Positions 1 through 11,539 of a DNA stretch of 64,000 nt are shown here, one piece after another. Source of the DNA: Bimastos eiseni (Eukaryota; Annelida; Clitellata; Crassiclitellata; Lumbricidae); contig OY365817.1 in the NCBI GenBank assembly GCA_959347315.1, forward strand, positions 250,501 through 314,500. The letters are read 5' to 3'. The notes under the pieces were generated by a model. It was not told the origin of the DNA and made no database searches. It was given only the letters and a program-made list of their open reading frames with translations. The position numbers and the translations under genes were made by a program. How positions within the stretch are numbered: position 1 is the first letter of the stretch; each line of letters starts with the position of its first letter.

Positions 1-650
1 TGATCCCCGTCGGTTGATCCCCCTTCGGTTGATCCACGTCAATTGATCCCCACGTCAATTGATCCCCACGTCAATTGATCCCCTTCCCATTCATCCTAAG
101 TGAATCTCTAGGCTGCGTGTCACAGACTTGTGGCTGAGACCATTAGTAAACAAAAGATTGATTTCACAGATTTGGAAAATAACAAAGCAATGCCCAGGGT
201 TCATGTCACTCGTCCAGGCTTCATATTTTAGTTTGGAGTTTCAAAGAAGAGAATCACTTCTACCTTGGTTGATTCTAAGGAATTAAGCAGACATGAACAT
301 AACCGAGTGAACGAAAATGTCAACCGTGCTGTTATAACGCCTACGGCCGGTCGGAGAATCTGTTACATCTCCGAGTTTGACTCATTTATCCCATGCATAG
401 ACACTTATGCTTAGGACTTTATGCTCATTAATTAATCATATTATGATTCTCAATTACGCTTTGGTAATTTCTTATCATTTTTAAATTTCGTGCTCTGTTA
501 CGTCGCTCTTTTAATAAATGGAGAAGGTCGTAAGTGGAACATGAAGGTTGGATCAACTGGGCTGGGTTCAATAGACAGGGGATCAATTGACGAGGGGATC
601 AATTGGCTAGGGGATCAACAGACGGGGGATCTAAAGACGTAGAACCCCTT
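1..650. mobile_element. Foldback (TU-like) element, possibly cut by the window start
   Basis: Positions 1-90 are tandem units of about 16 bp containing TTGATCCCCACGTCAA. Positions 545-645 carry the same units inverted (GGGGATCAATTGACGA). About 450 bp of unrelated sequence lies between. Inverted arms made of short tandem repeats define foldback transposons, and TU elements of sea urchins have about 15-bp units. It lies in intron 7 of gene A; no such array was seen in intron 7 of gene B. The left arm may continue upstream of the window. Confidence 0.65.
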
Positions 651-800
651 GCATGGCTACCGACGGTTAAATTCGATCCCTGTAACTTGGAAGCATTCGT
701 TCATACTGTGCTTGTATTTATACCGCAGTTTGTAAGCTTGAAATTAAACGAATATTATCATTATCATTGTCAATAATTAAACATAATAATGTTCTCACAG

Positions 801-936
801 CACCATTCTACTTAATATCCCAGGAGTATACTTGTTGGAACTACTGGTGGGATTTACTGGTCTGACCGTCGTTGCTTATTACTCTCGCATCCAATGCGAT
901 CCTTTGGCAAATAACGAGATCTACAACGAAAATCAA
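801..936 (+). CDS. Gene A exon 8
   Basis: Acceptor TTCTCACAG precedes it and donor GTAATT follows CAA. It enters in phase 2 and leaves in phase 0. It encodes the TM8 helix around LLELLVGFTGLTVVAYYS and the loop ending NENQ. Same length (136 bp) as the gene B counterpart 48103-48238. Confidence 0.88.
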
Positions 937-3900
937 GTAATTATATTACATGTATGATAGGCTACTTGCCACTCAGCTCAGCTTCGTCTTGAATTGGATT
1001 TTGAACTCAGCGATTGCGTTACTTTGCCCCTGAAATTGTTTCGGTGTAGGTCAATCCAATCGGGAGTGTCTTTGTAACCAACGTACATGTACCTGATTTG
1101 CAGTTAGATTTAACGTAGCCTTCAGATGATACGAATTAAAGCAAAAATATTGTTCAAATAGTGTAGTGGCTATTCAAACATTGTATTTAGTACGAAGGTT
1201 AGCTCTAGTAGAAGTTACACTGATGAATAGAATTCTTGCTTAAATAGAAGTTTATTGATGAAAATAAACCTTGCTTAAATTGAATTATTGAATTATGCGA
1301 AATGTTACAACGTAAGTGGATTGATTAAACTATTTTACAGTACAAGTTGAGCTGGATTGATGAGAAATCGCAATGTCAGTTGAAGTTGGATTAAGATTGA
1401 TTAATGGCAAAACTTTTAGTGTTAATAGAAGTTAGATGGAGGTTCAAGCAAAAAGTGATTCAATGGACGAATGATAAAATAGATAGAACGCTAGACTAAC
1501 CAAAGAAGTGTAAGGCCGCTAAGGCGCCTACCATCAAGTTTACATGAAAGAATGGTTAAACCGGCATTAAACTCGACGTGGAAATAATTTCGTATCTCAT
1601 AGTCCAATCTGATGAGAGTAAATAGAAGTCTGAGAGTCGCTGAGAGTCAAATGTATCCATCACAAGACAGTAGAGGTCTCTTGAAAGACAAACATTATTA
1701 ACTATTATTTACAACGAATCTCATTAGCGGGGCTGTGGCTGTAAAATATGTATGCTGGCTTGTGATAGGCTGAAAACTTATATGTACTGTTGCCGATGCC
1801 ATGAAAAGCTTTAGACAAATGTTTACGATTTATTGGACTTTTGGACGACTTACCTCATTACCTTGCATCCGATGACTTAAATTGCATGTGTTGTACGTAA
1901 GCTAAGATTAGATGATAAGAGACTATATTATAATTATCAGCCCCATATTCGATGGGAATCCGTATATTAGAATCCAGTTTACCTTCTACAAAACATTTGA
2001 AAGAACTGTAACCATTCTGAGGTAGATGTTGTTGCTCTTATTCAGAATATACTTTCATCAGTTGTTGGTTGTTAATCTGGTTTCAGTTACTTCCTCATTT
2101 TGTGATGACCGTGTTTAGAAACGCTCCTGGTTTCGCCGGTTTGTTTCTGGCAGCGCTTTATGGAGGAGCCTTAAGGTAAGGCGAATACAATAAAACTACT
2201 CTATACTTATACTGGGTCTGACGTGGATAGACTTTTGTAAACTAATAAGCGACATAAAAACGATTCATCGCTTTCTACTAATCGATTAAGAAGACTCAAA
2301 TAATACTTGATTGATCGACATTTGACTTGATTACGTCTCAGAAAGCGGAATAATTTTGAGAATTCAATTGCCACCATCATAATATAGTTTGCGATTAGTC
2401 ATGAATCGTCGTGCTTGCTCACCTGCAGAGAGCCGCTCCGTTGAAAATGGTTCTGGGTTACGAGTGTTTTAAATTTAAATCTTTTTTTTACACAAATGTT
2501 TCAAGAGAAGGGAAAAGAGAGAGGAAGGTTCAGATAATGACATTAATAGTAACTAATGAAATTACAAGCAAACTGACACCGCCACAAATGTATGATTGTG
2601 ACATGAAATGAACGAATGAACAATGACTGTACGGTAGTCGGATTCTGTTTACGTCAACAATGCAAGGCGCCCATCACATCATTCATCTATTATGACCAAC
2701 ACCGCCGTTTAACGAATGCTAGTCAACATTATTAGCTGGCAGGGATCGAAATCGCTATTCTACTGCTAATTTCTACTGCTCTGGCAGTCATTACTCCACG
2801 CCGCTCTCCCATGATATCCCGTCCTACTATGGGTGATAAAACACGAAGTTTGAAAAATAAATTTGCACGATACAACCATAGCAGATAAGGAGGGTTATAA
2901 TAAAACCTGTTGAAAACTTTGCTTATTCGTATTCTGTATTGCCTAACGCTCAAGCTCTCACCTGAAGTTTCATGAAGTAATTATATAACATTTCAACTCT
3001 GTTTGAAATTCTGCAGGGATATGTACAATGTTCTTCTCTGCCCCAAGTAATATTTGCACACGATTACTTAAGTGACAAAGACATAAAAATATTTGCGTTA
3101 ACCAGCTTTAACTAATTTTCATCGATGCATGCTTCAGAGGCATATGAATACGTTTTCATTTAATATTGCCCCGTGAATTGCTCAATGCAACGACTTGAGT
3201 CGGGTCATAGATATCTTGAATTCGTCATTTGTAAAATGTTAATCAATGTTTTGAATTAATTCATCTTGACAGCTCTATATCATCTGGTCTAAGCGGTTCA
3301 GCAGCAAACTGTTGGGAAGATTTTCTTAGTGCGACATTCAATGACCTTCTTGAATCCAGGAAGGCCATTATCAACCGGATATTAGGTACTGTTTACTAAA
3401 ATCATTAAAATGTTAAATAAACATTATGTCCTGTCATGTTTCCTTTTGTGCATCTACCCATATAACTGTATTAATAAAAATAACATAATATGAGTCCAGA
3501 CAGTGTGTTGAAGGTTTGTGTGTATTTTACACATGATGAACTTTATACTTAAAGTTTGTTATATTCTGTGTATATTAATCTTTTGCGTAAGTGTTCTTTG
3601 TGTTTATAATACATAAAAAAATGTTTCATGGTTAATGGGCATTTTCTAATAAATAAATAAATGGATCAATTTATCTCCAGCCATATCTTAGTCTGAGAGT
3701 TTTCCAGCTCAGGTTAATGGCCGTTCCTAAAGGACGTCACGCAATTTTGGAAGATTTTGGACCCCTACCCCTTCGTTACAAGTTGTGACAGATGCCATGA
3801 CCCCCACAAATATGACTTCACAACTCTCTGACCTCCCCATCAGAAAAACCAAATGCCCAGAATGTAATTTAGATTTTCTTATAATTATCAAAAGAGTAAT

Positions 3901-6900
3901 TATAACTATAAAATACTTTAAAAGTACTAGAACAAAGAAAAATAAATAAAGTATAATTATTACCATCTTATGCATTCCTCAATATGAAAGGCTCTGGCAG
4001 AATTAATAAAAAATTAATAAAAAATTTTTAGTAACAATAACTCGAAACAATTCAAACCTCTCCATTCTCCCACGATGAAGTAATATGCTCCCTCAGGGAA
4101 TAAATAATATCCACACACTTTCCATTTTATTCGTTTCAGCGACTCTGTGACCCTGTGCGCTTGGGCTGAACAATTGATTCCTGCGTGTGTGTTACAGAAT
4201 GGCTGCCTCACTTCCAAAACCCCAAAAATGACAGAGTGTGAAGCAAACATTCCAAAAATTAGTAATGCAATAATCATAATTAGTGCTGTTAAATTGAGAT
4301 AACAATAATTGTTAGCTATGCGAAACTTGTTTCATTATTTAAAGTTTTTAATAAAGTTACGGATTTTTATGTTTGATGCAATGATGTTACGTCACATTTC
4401 GTCGACCTCCATGCCCCTCGTCATACATCATCACAAATGTGTGACTCTCCTCCTCCATTGGCGCGTGACGTCGTGTATGGACTGCCCTTTACACGCTCCT
4501 AAACAACCAGTAAAGTTCATCTTTAAGCCAAACATATGAATACATACATACGTATGTAAGTGAAAAAAACTATTCTACGATATTCGTCTAATTGGAAACT
4601 TAGATATACGCTCTCGAGAGCAAAGCTCTTGGCATTGTACATTGTTTTGTTTTCATTCATTATTTGCAGTCTTGGTCTTCGGCATCGTAGCAACTTCAGT
4701 AGCATTCCTTGCAGCATTTATGCCTGGTCCAATTTCACAGGTAAGTGAATTTCATAAGATAAAGATACATATCAAATATTTGGGAGGCTTTTCTTGCACA
4801 TCATTTAGGCTATTAGTAGGTCATTTGCCAATTAAAGAGCAATTTGCTAAATAAAATGCAAGTTAACAACAGTCTACCCACCACGGGTACTCACGCGTCG
4901 TATGCCAGTTTGAGTCGACGGCAAAATGACAAGCTACAGTCAGTACAGGAATAATTAATGTGCCTGCAACCGATATGGACTCGGGTATGTCTTACAACAG
5001 CCACAGTTTGTGGACCTCCATGGGTAGGGGTCCACAGACAACCCAATGAGGCTTACATGCACCAAATTGAAATGCTCTTTAGATACGATTGACGACGAAA
5101 TGATGGCATAATAATGATTCATGAAGATTTGTTAATTTTCTACATTAAATCGAACAGTCTTTCAAACAGGTTATGGGCCCAGTAACACAAGAGTAAGATT
5201 AAAAAACGAAATGTTGTGAAATGCGTGACTTTTTTGAAATCATAGCAATCGAAAAGGTTCCGTGTCTATAGTCCGAAGGTTCGATAGTTCGAACATTACA
5301 GTGGTGTTCGGTCGATAGGTGATAATATTACGGCTTTAATGGAAGCTTGTTGATGTAAAGAATCATGCTTTAGCTGGAAGCTGGATTGCACCATTTTCTT
5401 CATTCATTCAGCTTCCATTTAGGCATGATTCTTTTCGTATCAATCCAGTTCCCAGTTTTACACATTCTTTTCATCAATCAATCCAGCTTCTATTTAAATT
5501 AATGTCGGAGTTTAGAATCTTCGGATTATCGAACCTTCGAACCATCCGGACTATCGAACCTTCGGACCATCGAACCTTCGGACTATCGAGCGGACACCAT
5601 CGAAAATCGCTGACGGATTAAAGATGGCGCCTAAGGAAAGCAGTAAGATAATAAAACTGAATTAAAAAATTTTCAATCGTGGGACTTTAAAATGGAATTA
5701 TTACTCAATTAAAAGGAATTATGGAAAACGACTGATGCAGTAACTGTGGAATGGATAATAGAGGACGGTAAAGTACGGGCAACAATAAGATTACAAGTTG
5801 AGGACAATCAACTTCATCTCATCAGAAAACAAACGACAGCATAGGCGACTTAGATAAACTACAGAAATACCACGAAAAAGCAACCCCGTCTAGCGAAGTA
5901 AGCTTGGTAAAGAAACCATGCAATTAAAGACTTGCAGAACAAGGCAATGTGGAGAATAATCTGAATGAAATTTAAAGCTGATTGATCAGTTGGCATCTCT
6001 TGGAGAACCATTAGCAGGGCGCTTATTATGTGGCACTATTCCTCAACATTCTACCAGAGAGCCGTGCTCCGCTAATTGCAGCATTAGAAACGAGACCAGA
6101 AGAAGATCTCACTACAGAACTAGTAAAAAGCAAGCTACTAGAAGAATTCAAGAGAAAATCCAATCCTTCAATGAAAGAGGAAACGTGTAACTCTTTACGA
6201 GTGACTAAAAGAGAAATAAAGCCACAATTGCTTCTCACGTGTTTCTTTCGCAAGAAACCCAATCACTTGAAGTAAGAATGTCGAAAATTCAGTGAGAGGA
6301 AAAATAAAACTCCCGAGTCCATGGCTAAAACTCTGGCAATGTATGGCTTTAGCATCTCAAAAATTTGGTAAAGCAAATACTCAATAAAAACGCAGAACTG
6401 TCCCAAAATAGTATAATTCATTTCATCAATCCAGTTTCTACTTAGATATATGATCCTTTTCATCGATCCAGCATCCATTCAGGTTTATTTCTTATGGTAA
6501 AAGAGTACTTTGATGCGAGAATGCCGATGCGACGGGTGTAAACAGAGTCGTTTACACGCAAAAACTCGATTGATGAAAGGAAATTATACCTAAATGGAAT
6601 CTCGATTGATGAAATGAAATATACCTAATGGAAGCTGGATCAATTAAAATAACATTGCTTAAATAGAAGCCGTATCGAATTATTATTTGATAGTCTTTTC
6701 ACTTGTGACTTAAAGCATGCATATATTTCTTGAGACGCTAAAACTTAAATTGCCAAAACTCTAATGCAGAATGAGGTTAAAGAGAATTTAGAAAATAATC
6801 CGGGCAACTACTCACTACTCATGCTTCAAAATGAGTGATGTAGACGTCGATGATGGGTGACACATTGACTACGGCGCCACGATACACATGTTTAGCAACC

Positions 6901-9900
6901 TAAACTTTTTTGAAACGTTAGATATAAGAGGAGGAGAAAGACAGCGCCTTAAACGTGGTTGTTAGGTCGTGGACAAACCAAAGGACAGCTAGCTGCTGCT
7001 GGTAGTATACTGATGAAGAGACAACAGCAATAGCAGTACTGTATGCTGTTGAGCGGGACATTATCTCCAGAGGTACATGTATTCACGTGTTCAAAGCCAA
7101 GGATTCCATGTCTGGTGATTTCTAAAAGGTTGAAAGAAGAGTTTCTCGCCTGAAAAGTGATGCCGCCAGTATCGCACAATTGGTTAAAGTTTTCGGTGAC
7201 ACCGTGACAAACCTTGATAGAACGCCTACTGACCAGTTACACGTAACCAACAAATGATATGTTGATGACATCGGCACTGCAACAAGACAGCGCGCAATTG
7301 AGCTGCTTTGGTCATAATATGCGAATCAGAAGGATGCAGCATTGAGAACAGCTTGTCTCAATTGTTTGAAAGCTTTAGAAGGAGGACAGATTTAAGCAAC
7401 TTCTTGACGAGGTTGAGAAGTATCGTGAAATGAAGGATGACGCAAGTCTGTAGGCGAGTCGATTAACGAAGATATTGAAACAGATTTAGTCAAACAAGGC
7501 CACCAAGCGGCAAAAGAAGGATTTTTAAAACGGCTGCAAGTTTCAAAGTCAATTTAGAATTAAACTCTGTATGCTTGACTGATTCGGCGTTGCATGGCTC
7601 CTCTTACTCCGACGACCACTCGAAAAACCGTTGAAGCTTTATTTTATTTAGGCGATTTTGTGCCCGTTGTTTTGATCCCAGCCTCGTGAGTGGTGGCTCG
7701 GCTGGGGTGCAAACGATTTTTGCACAACGCATGGCCCCACATGCTTACTGAGAAAAATAACGTTAGCGAGCTTCTACTGTGGCGTGGCCCAAAATCCCCT
7801 TGTGAGGTATGGGTAACCCATGGTGATCTTGGAGGCGATGGACAATGCGTGCCTGCCGGGAGGGATGATGCTTCTATGGTGTAGTGGTCCAAAGAGCTTC
7901 CATAGCGCCGTGGTCTAAAGTACCTATATGACGCGTGGGGGCTTGGTGATGGGTAGACTGCATATCATGAAAGCACATTCACTTTTGCTCATCTAAAATA
8001 CTTGTTTGCTCAATTGAAATTCATGTTAGCCATCTTCTGTCCATCTACTATTCATATTTTCCCAGTCTGTAATTCATATCTGCCAATTCGAAATGTACGT
8101 ATGCCCTAGCTATTATTCGTGTTTTCCCATCTGAAATTCATATTTGCTCAATTGCAATTCATATTTGCTCAAATGAAATTCATATTTGCCTGTCTGAAAT
8201 TTCATGTTTGTCCATCTGAATCCCAGAAAAACTTTTTAGATTCAATCCCATGCCGGCCTTGACATCTCATTGTTTTTATGGTAATCTGAAACATTGTCCC
8301 GATGATGATATGTTGGATAGATTTAATGATTATTCATTTTCAGTGAATTAGGCTGCTTTTAAACTTTATCAGAAGAGTTTGGAAAAGCATGAGTGTGTTG
8401 TTATTCTGTGTAATTAATTCCATATTCCGTTATAATTCAGATAGCATGGGCGTTAGATGGATCGGTGGTTGGTCCACTCTTTGGCATCTTCCTCTTGGGT
8501 GGAGTTTCAAGAATCGCCAATTGGAAGGTTTGAATCTAAGCAACGCTTCACTTGTCTTTCATACTGATGAATACTGATTTTTGTGAGTTGAATTTGTTCT
8601 AGCAAGTTATTACGCATTAAACTGCACAAAGGTTCTCCGCTCAGGCTGTGCAAAGGGCCTCGATAGATCTTAAATTTGTGTGGTTTAGTTACTAAATAAG
8701 ATGTAGACGGATTTTGCAAGAAAATGGCTACCGTCTTCAAAAGATTCTAGCTGCGCGTTTGGCAATCATTTGCTTTCCAATCATCGTGCTTTTATTGTTG
8801 TCATTTATCAAGGGAGCCTTGACTGGTGCGGCTGTTGGTATGATCTTGAGCATTTGGCTGGCAGTGGGATCGATGAGTGTCCCAAATAAATATCCTTCTC
8901 TGCCACCAATCTCAGTCAACTGTTGCATGGATAATTGGAATGCTACCGTCTTTGGATCAATTGATGGTAGCAACTGTGCTCATACCACCCAACCAGCAAA
9001 TGACTCCCTCGGAAAGCCGTCTAGTGTAAGTTCATGTGAAATGGCATTCCAGTATGTATGTCCGTCTATCTGTCTGTCTGTCTGTCTATCTGTCTGTCTT
9101 GTGTAGGTATGATTGTGTCGGAGCATTACTTCAACGTCTTTTAGGAATCTCCCTATAGATAGAGCTTTCGGTAATTCTTCATCATCTTCATCATCACGCA
9201 TCATGGGCACTGTTCCCGTTTTATTATGTCCGATGTCATTTTTATCAGGTTCTTACACTGTTGGCTGTCTGAAACCGAGTTCGTTTCTCCTGAAGTTGTT
9301 TTTTACCTCGGTCAACAATATCATCCAGCCACTCTGTGTGGACGAACTCTTTTGTCTGAACCACCATCCTGCTGAACATCACTGTTTTGTTGTCGTTGAT
9401 TCTACACTTGTGGCCGACTAGCCCCAGCTTTCTCTGAACCACGTTCTGCATCAGATTTGATTTTCGTTGACACAGCTCCTAGTTGCTAATTCACATTATC
9501 CAACCTATTCAACATTGGAACTTTCCTGTAGCGTTTTCTCTCAAAGGCCATGATTCTCTTTTCGATGTCTCTTTTTATTACCCATTTTTCAGTAATTGGC
9601 AATCGAAAAATTGGCGGATGAAGAAATGAATTTGTGTTGTACGATTATTAGGGTGTGAAATTGTTTGCATTTATCATTCATGCGACTCCAGATAATTGTT
9701 CATATGCATTTATGCATACACACTCATGCATGTATGATATGATGTGATGATGGACTTCGTAACTTCTTTTGTTCTCCCGATATTAAATATTAGTTCAATT
9801 TAAATTCATGCTTTTCTTCAATACGTCATAGAAACATTGTGTAGCGCCGTTGCTTGCCGTGTAAGTAATTATAGTCACGTAAACTGACATAAGAGGATGC

Positions 9901-11518
9901 CAGTGACAAGATAGTAAATCAGATGTAGCGTAACAAAGTCATTCGCAGGAACGGTCAGTCAGATGCGATCTGTCAAACGTCACAGTCAATATTGACAATT
10001 TTACAGCCTATGGTATAATGTTCGAAGTAGAAAATATCGAGTAGAAATTTTTTCCTACGTGGCCCATAATTTCACACGTTCGGAGTTCGCTAGTGTTGCC
10101 GTTGAGAAAGTAAGTGAAGTAATGTGGTTTGAATTTGGTAGCTGTGAGACTATCAATGTATGCAACAAACGCTCATGATGAAAAAGGGAAAGAAAATTAA
10201 TCATTCTGGTTCGACATTGATCGGATGGTAGCCCCATTGACGATCTCGAGTAATTTATATAAATTTAGTTCATTATAGAGAACTATTTTGTGTGTGTTTC
10301 GTATCTGCAGACAGAGTTTCATGGTCTGGAGAAGTTTTACTGTCTGTCCTATTTGTGGTACATGCCCTTTGGACTGATGACAACGTGGATAGTTGGGATG
10401 ATCGTTTCCTTGATATTCAGTAGGTTATCACTTCATACAAGGCATTTGAGCTCACGCCGCTTAACCGTGGTCATCGTTGACTCATCGCTAAGATTTCTTT
10501 GCTACGATTTTTCTTAGCTACTGAAATTATGCCGTGAGAATTATACGTTATGCAGTATCAATTATGTGCTAAAATCATTCGCTGCTTGTCGCTGAAGGTT
10601 TAATGTGGCTGCAATTTGGACCAATGTAGTTTAACTATTGGACAAAGGATGCCTTAGCCCAATGTGGTGTCTACAAGATATAAATATCACCAGTTATGAG
10701 TCGTTGCTTATTGCAATGACAGATTTAGATGATGATAGAGAGAAACGTTGCGGTCAAATCGTTTACCTGAACAGAATTCTCACTCTGAGTCATTTCGTAG
10801 TAATAATTAAATTGATTCCACCTTACATACAGCACTTTCTAATTACATTGTAAATACGGCGTAGGATATGCAACTGCACTATAAAGAAATTTAGTCTGAC
10901 TTAGTGTTCCATAGGCGAACGTTCAACCCGCTACGCCACTACATCTTAGTCTGCGTACTTCGTCCCTGAAATTTCTTCCCGATAGCGAATGTTCCATTGG
11001 CAAGCGCATCGAGTGACTCAATCGTGTTTAATTAATGCGTCTGAATTGCATATTGAATTAGCTCAGCATGCAGATGACATGTCGCAAATAGCTGGTAATG
11101 TTTATATTGAATGTCAGCATAAAATGTAACAATATATGAGTTTAAGCCAAAGGTTAAGCGTGTGCCGTCAATAATCACGTTGTCCTAGAAATGTACAAAA
11201 GAACGTTTTGAAAAAAATCATATCTCGCCTGAGCTTTCCGTTCGCGATCTTGTTCAGACAGATTATGGACTTCACATATTCCCCCTATCTGTAATTATAT
11301 GAGATTAAGTGACCTGTGGTTGCATGCCTGATGTTTCTTGCGAATTGTTAGGAGACAAAGTCTTGGAAGACGCCGTGGATGACAGTCTTCTCATGAGGTT
11401 CAGGAACTGCAGCTGCAGAAGTCAAAATGAGAAAGATAATCAGGCACAACCAGAAAAGACAAGCAACGGGACCTATTTCACTACAGTGCCCAAGAAGGGT
11501 ACCGAATGTGGCCCGTAA
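801..11518 (+). CDS. Gene A: SLC5-family sodium/solute symporter (SMCT-like), 3' part, exons 8-15
   Basis: This is the 3' half of a multi-exon membrane transporter gene; exons 1-7 lie before the window. Joining 801..936, 2087..2175, 3273..3385, 4670..4740, 8441..8527, 8813..9025, 10311..10419 and 11352..11518 gives 327 uninterrupted residues. Every junction is GT/AG and the phases agree with gene B. The protein runs from the TM8 region to the C-terminus and includes the serine-rich stretch GALSSISSGLSGSA, where other SLC5 proteins place Na2-site residues. It also contains GPLFGIF and a Cys-rich extracellular loop with NAT and NDS sequons. The family couples Na+ to uptake of small carboxylates or vitamins at the plasma membrane; the substrate here cannot be read from sequence. 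The tail differs completely from gene B and ends at a stop where gene B has a splice donor. Paralogue of 32833-62045. Confidence 0.88.
1130..1890. repeat. Intron 8 block with about 35-bp repeats, shared with gene B
   Basis: This block contains two to three degenerate units of about 35 bp (AGAAG...TTGATGAAAA...CTTAAAT) and then sequence that aligns across its length to 49650-51180 in gene B. Gene A has one copy of the block where gene B has about two. No coding potential was seen. Confidence 0.6.
2087..2175 (+). CDS. Gene A exon 9
   Basis: Acceptor GGTTTCAG, donor GTAAGG, phase 0 to 2, 89 bp. It encodes LLPHFVMTVFRNAPGF and the start of the TM9 helix ending GGAL, part of the ion-binding core in the SLC5 fold. 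Confidence 0.88.
2176..3272. other. Intron 9 of gene A, no further feature
   Basis: About 1.1 kb, aligning along most of its length with the 0.9-kb intron 9 of gene B (51359-52264). Short open frames on both strands are not conserved between the copies. Confidence 0.6.
3273..3385 (+). CDS. Gene A exon 10
   Basis: Acceptor TTGACAG, donor GTACTG, phase 2 to 1, 113 bp. It encodes SISSGLSGSAANCWEDF, the serine-rich end of TM9 and the following loop. The same donor sequence is kept in gene B. Confidence 0.88.
3722..4500. mobile_element. Probable non-autonomous DNA transposon
   Basis: Gene B intron 10 is continuous here (52612-52640), whereas gene A has about 770 extra bases. The extra piece has inverted ends sharing GACGTCACGC (3733-3742 and, inverted, 4463-4472), and T/C-rich tracts near CCCCTACCCC recall ends seen in invertebrate DNA transposons. 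CCTAAA flanks both sides and may be the target duplication. No transposase frame was found. Confidence 0.5.
4670..4740 (+). CDS. Gene A exon 11
   Basis: Acceptor ATTTGCAG, donor GTAAGT, phase 1 to 0, 71 bp. It encodes the hydrophobic segment VLVFGIVATSVAFLAAF. Only one residue (Met for Ile before PGPISQ) differs from gene B. Confidence 0.9.
5265..5600. repeat. Palindromic repeat element
   Basis: Outer parts are inverted: TCCGAAGGTTCGATAG at 5273 and several CGAACCTTCGGACTATCGA-like units at 5530-5590. Inside, AATCATG/TGGAAGCTGGATTG (5365-5395) is inverted at 5405-5500. The inner unit is the same about 35-bp repeat found at 6398-6690 and in intron 8. It is a small foldback or MITE-like structure in intron 11 of gene A. 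Confidence 0.5.
5640..6320 (+). pseudogene. Ty1/copia gag fossil
   Basis: Read across at least two frames, the sequence gives WDFKMELLL, ELWKT, VEDNQLHLIRKQTTA, ASLGEPLA, IAALETRPEEDLTTELVKSK and a CCHC-type zinc knuckle. This is the usual order of a copia-type Gag. It carries several stops and frameshifts, and the second knuckle Cys is replaced by Arg. No protease, integrase or RT follows, and no LTRs were recognised. It lies in intron 11 of gene A and is absent from gene B. Confidence 0.7.
6398..6690. repeat. Inverted clusters of about 35-bp repeat
   Basis: 6415-6485 carries units in one orientation (ATCAATCCAG...CATTCAGG). 6545-6690 carries them inverted (GATTGATGAAA...CCTAAATGG), period about 35. 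With 5335-5500 they flank the copia gag fossil on both sides. Confidence 0.5.
6960..7560 (+). pseudogene. Unidentified coding remnant
   Basis: I do not recognise the protein. One frame from about 7020 to 7400 reads AVLYAVERDIISRG, KVERRVSRLKSDAASIAQLV and DAALRTACLNCLKALEGGQ, interrupted by four stops. Two frame changes then continue with RFKQLLDEVEKYREMKDDA and ESINEDIETDLVKQGHQAAK before a final stop near 7560. The alternation of charged and hydrophobic residues suggests a helical or coiled-coil protein. It looks like a decayed gene or transposon ORF in intron 11 of gene A. Gene B has no counterpart in its intron 11. Confidence 0.45.
7975..8235. repeat. Minisatellite of 21-22-bp units, intron 11
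   Basis: About twelve degenerate units resembling ATTCATATTTGCTCATCTGAA. The homologous array in gene B is at 56035-56240 with fewer units, and the flanking intron sequence also aligns. The array therefore predates the duplication and has since changed in copy number. Confidence 0.75.
8441..8527 (+). CDS. Gene A exon 12
   Basis: Acceptor TATAATTCAG, donor GTTTGA (weak, but the same in gene B), 29 codons in phase 0. It encodes IAWALDGSVVGPLFGIFLL, the TM11 region with the family's GGP/GPL-type motif. Confidence 0.88.
8813..9025 (+). CDS. Gene A exon 13
   Basis: Acceptor TTTATCAAG, donor GTAAGT, 71 codons in phase 0. It encodes TM12 (GAVVG-like, SIWLAVGSMS) and a large extracellular loop with a CC pair and NAT and NDS glycosylation sequons. 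It is one codon shorter than gene B and lacks gene B's NCT sequon. Confidence 0.88.
9058..9105. repeat. TCTG/TCTA microsatellite
   Basis: Tandem TCTG and TCTA tetranucleotides in intron 13 of gene A. Gene B has a shorter, decayed version near 57365-57395, so the seed predates the gene duplication. Confidence 0.9.
9206..9640 (-). pseudogene. LINE ORF 3' end fragment
   Basis: On the minus strand, broken frames read like the C-terminal end of an endonuclease/reverse-transcriptase ORF, including QRKLGLVGH and WLDDIVDRGKK, a tail common in invertebrate LINEs. The insertion interrupts sequence that is continuous in gene B (near 57500), so it is specific to gene A intron 13. Its upstream limit is approximate. 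Confidence 0.7.
10311..10419 (+). CDS. Gene A exon 14
   Basis: Acceptor TATCTGCAG, donor GTAGGT, phase 0 to 1, 109 bp. It encodes TEFHGLEKFYCLSYLWY and the last membrane helix TTWIVGMIVSLIF (TM13). Confidence 0.9.
11352..11518 (+). CDS. Gene A exon 15, terminal
   Basis: Acceptor CGAATTGTTAG as in gene B; it enters in phase 1 and reads RDKVLEDAVDD, a Cys-containing cytoplasmic stretch, then a tail ending in TAA at 11516. After about 25 shared residues the tail no longer matches gene B. The position aligned with gene B's GAT/GTAATT donor has no GT here, so reading through to this stop looks unavoidable unless the downstream GTAAAC at the stop codon acts as a donor. No counterpart of gene B exon 16 was found before 12799. 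Confidence 0.75.
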
Positions 11519-11539
11519 ACGTTTCTACTCTAGGAGTTT

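Noticed and set aside
7644..7892. Open frames on both strands in a GC-richer stretch
   Set aside because: Neither frame is kept in the matching part of gene B intron 11, and no motif is visible.
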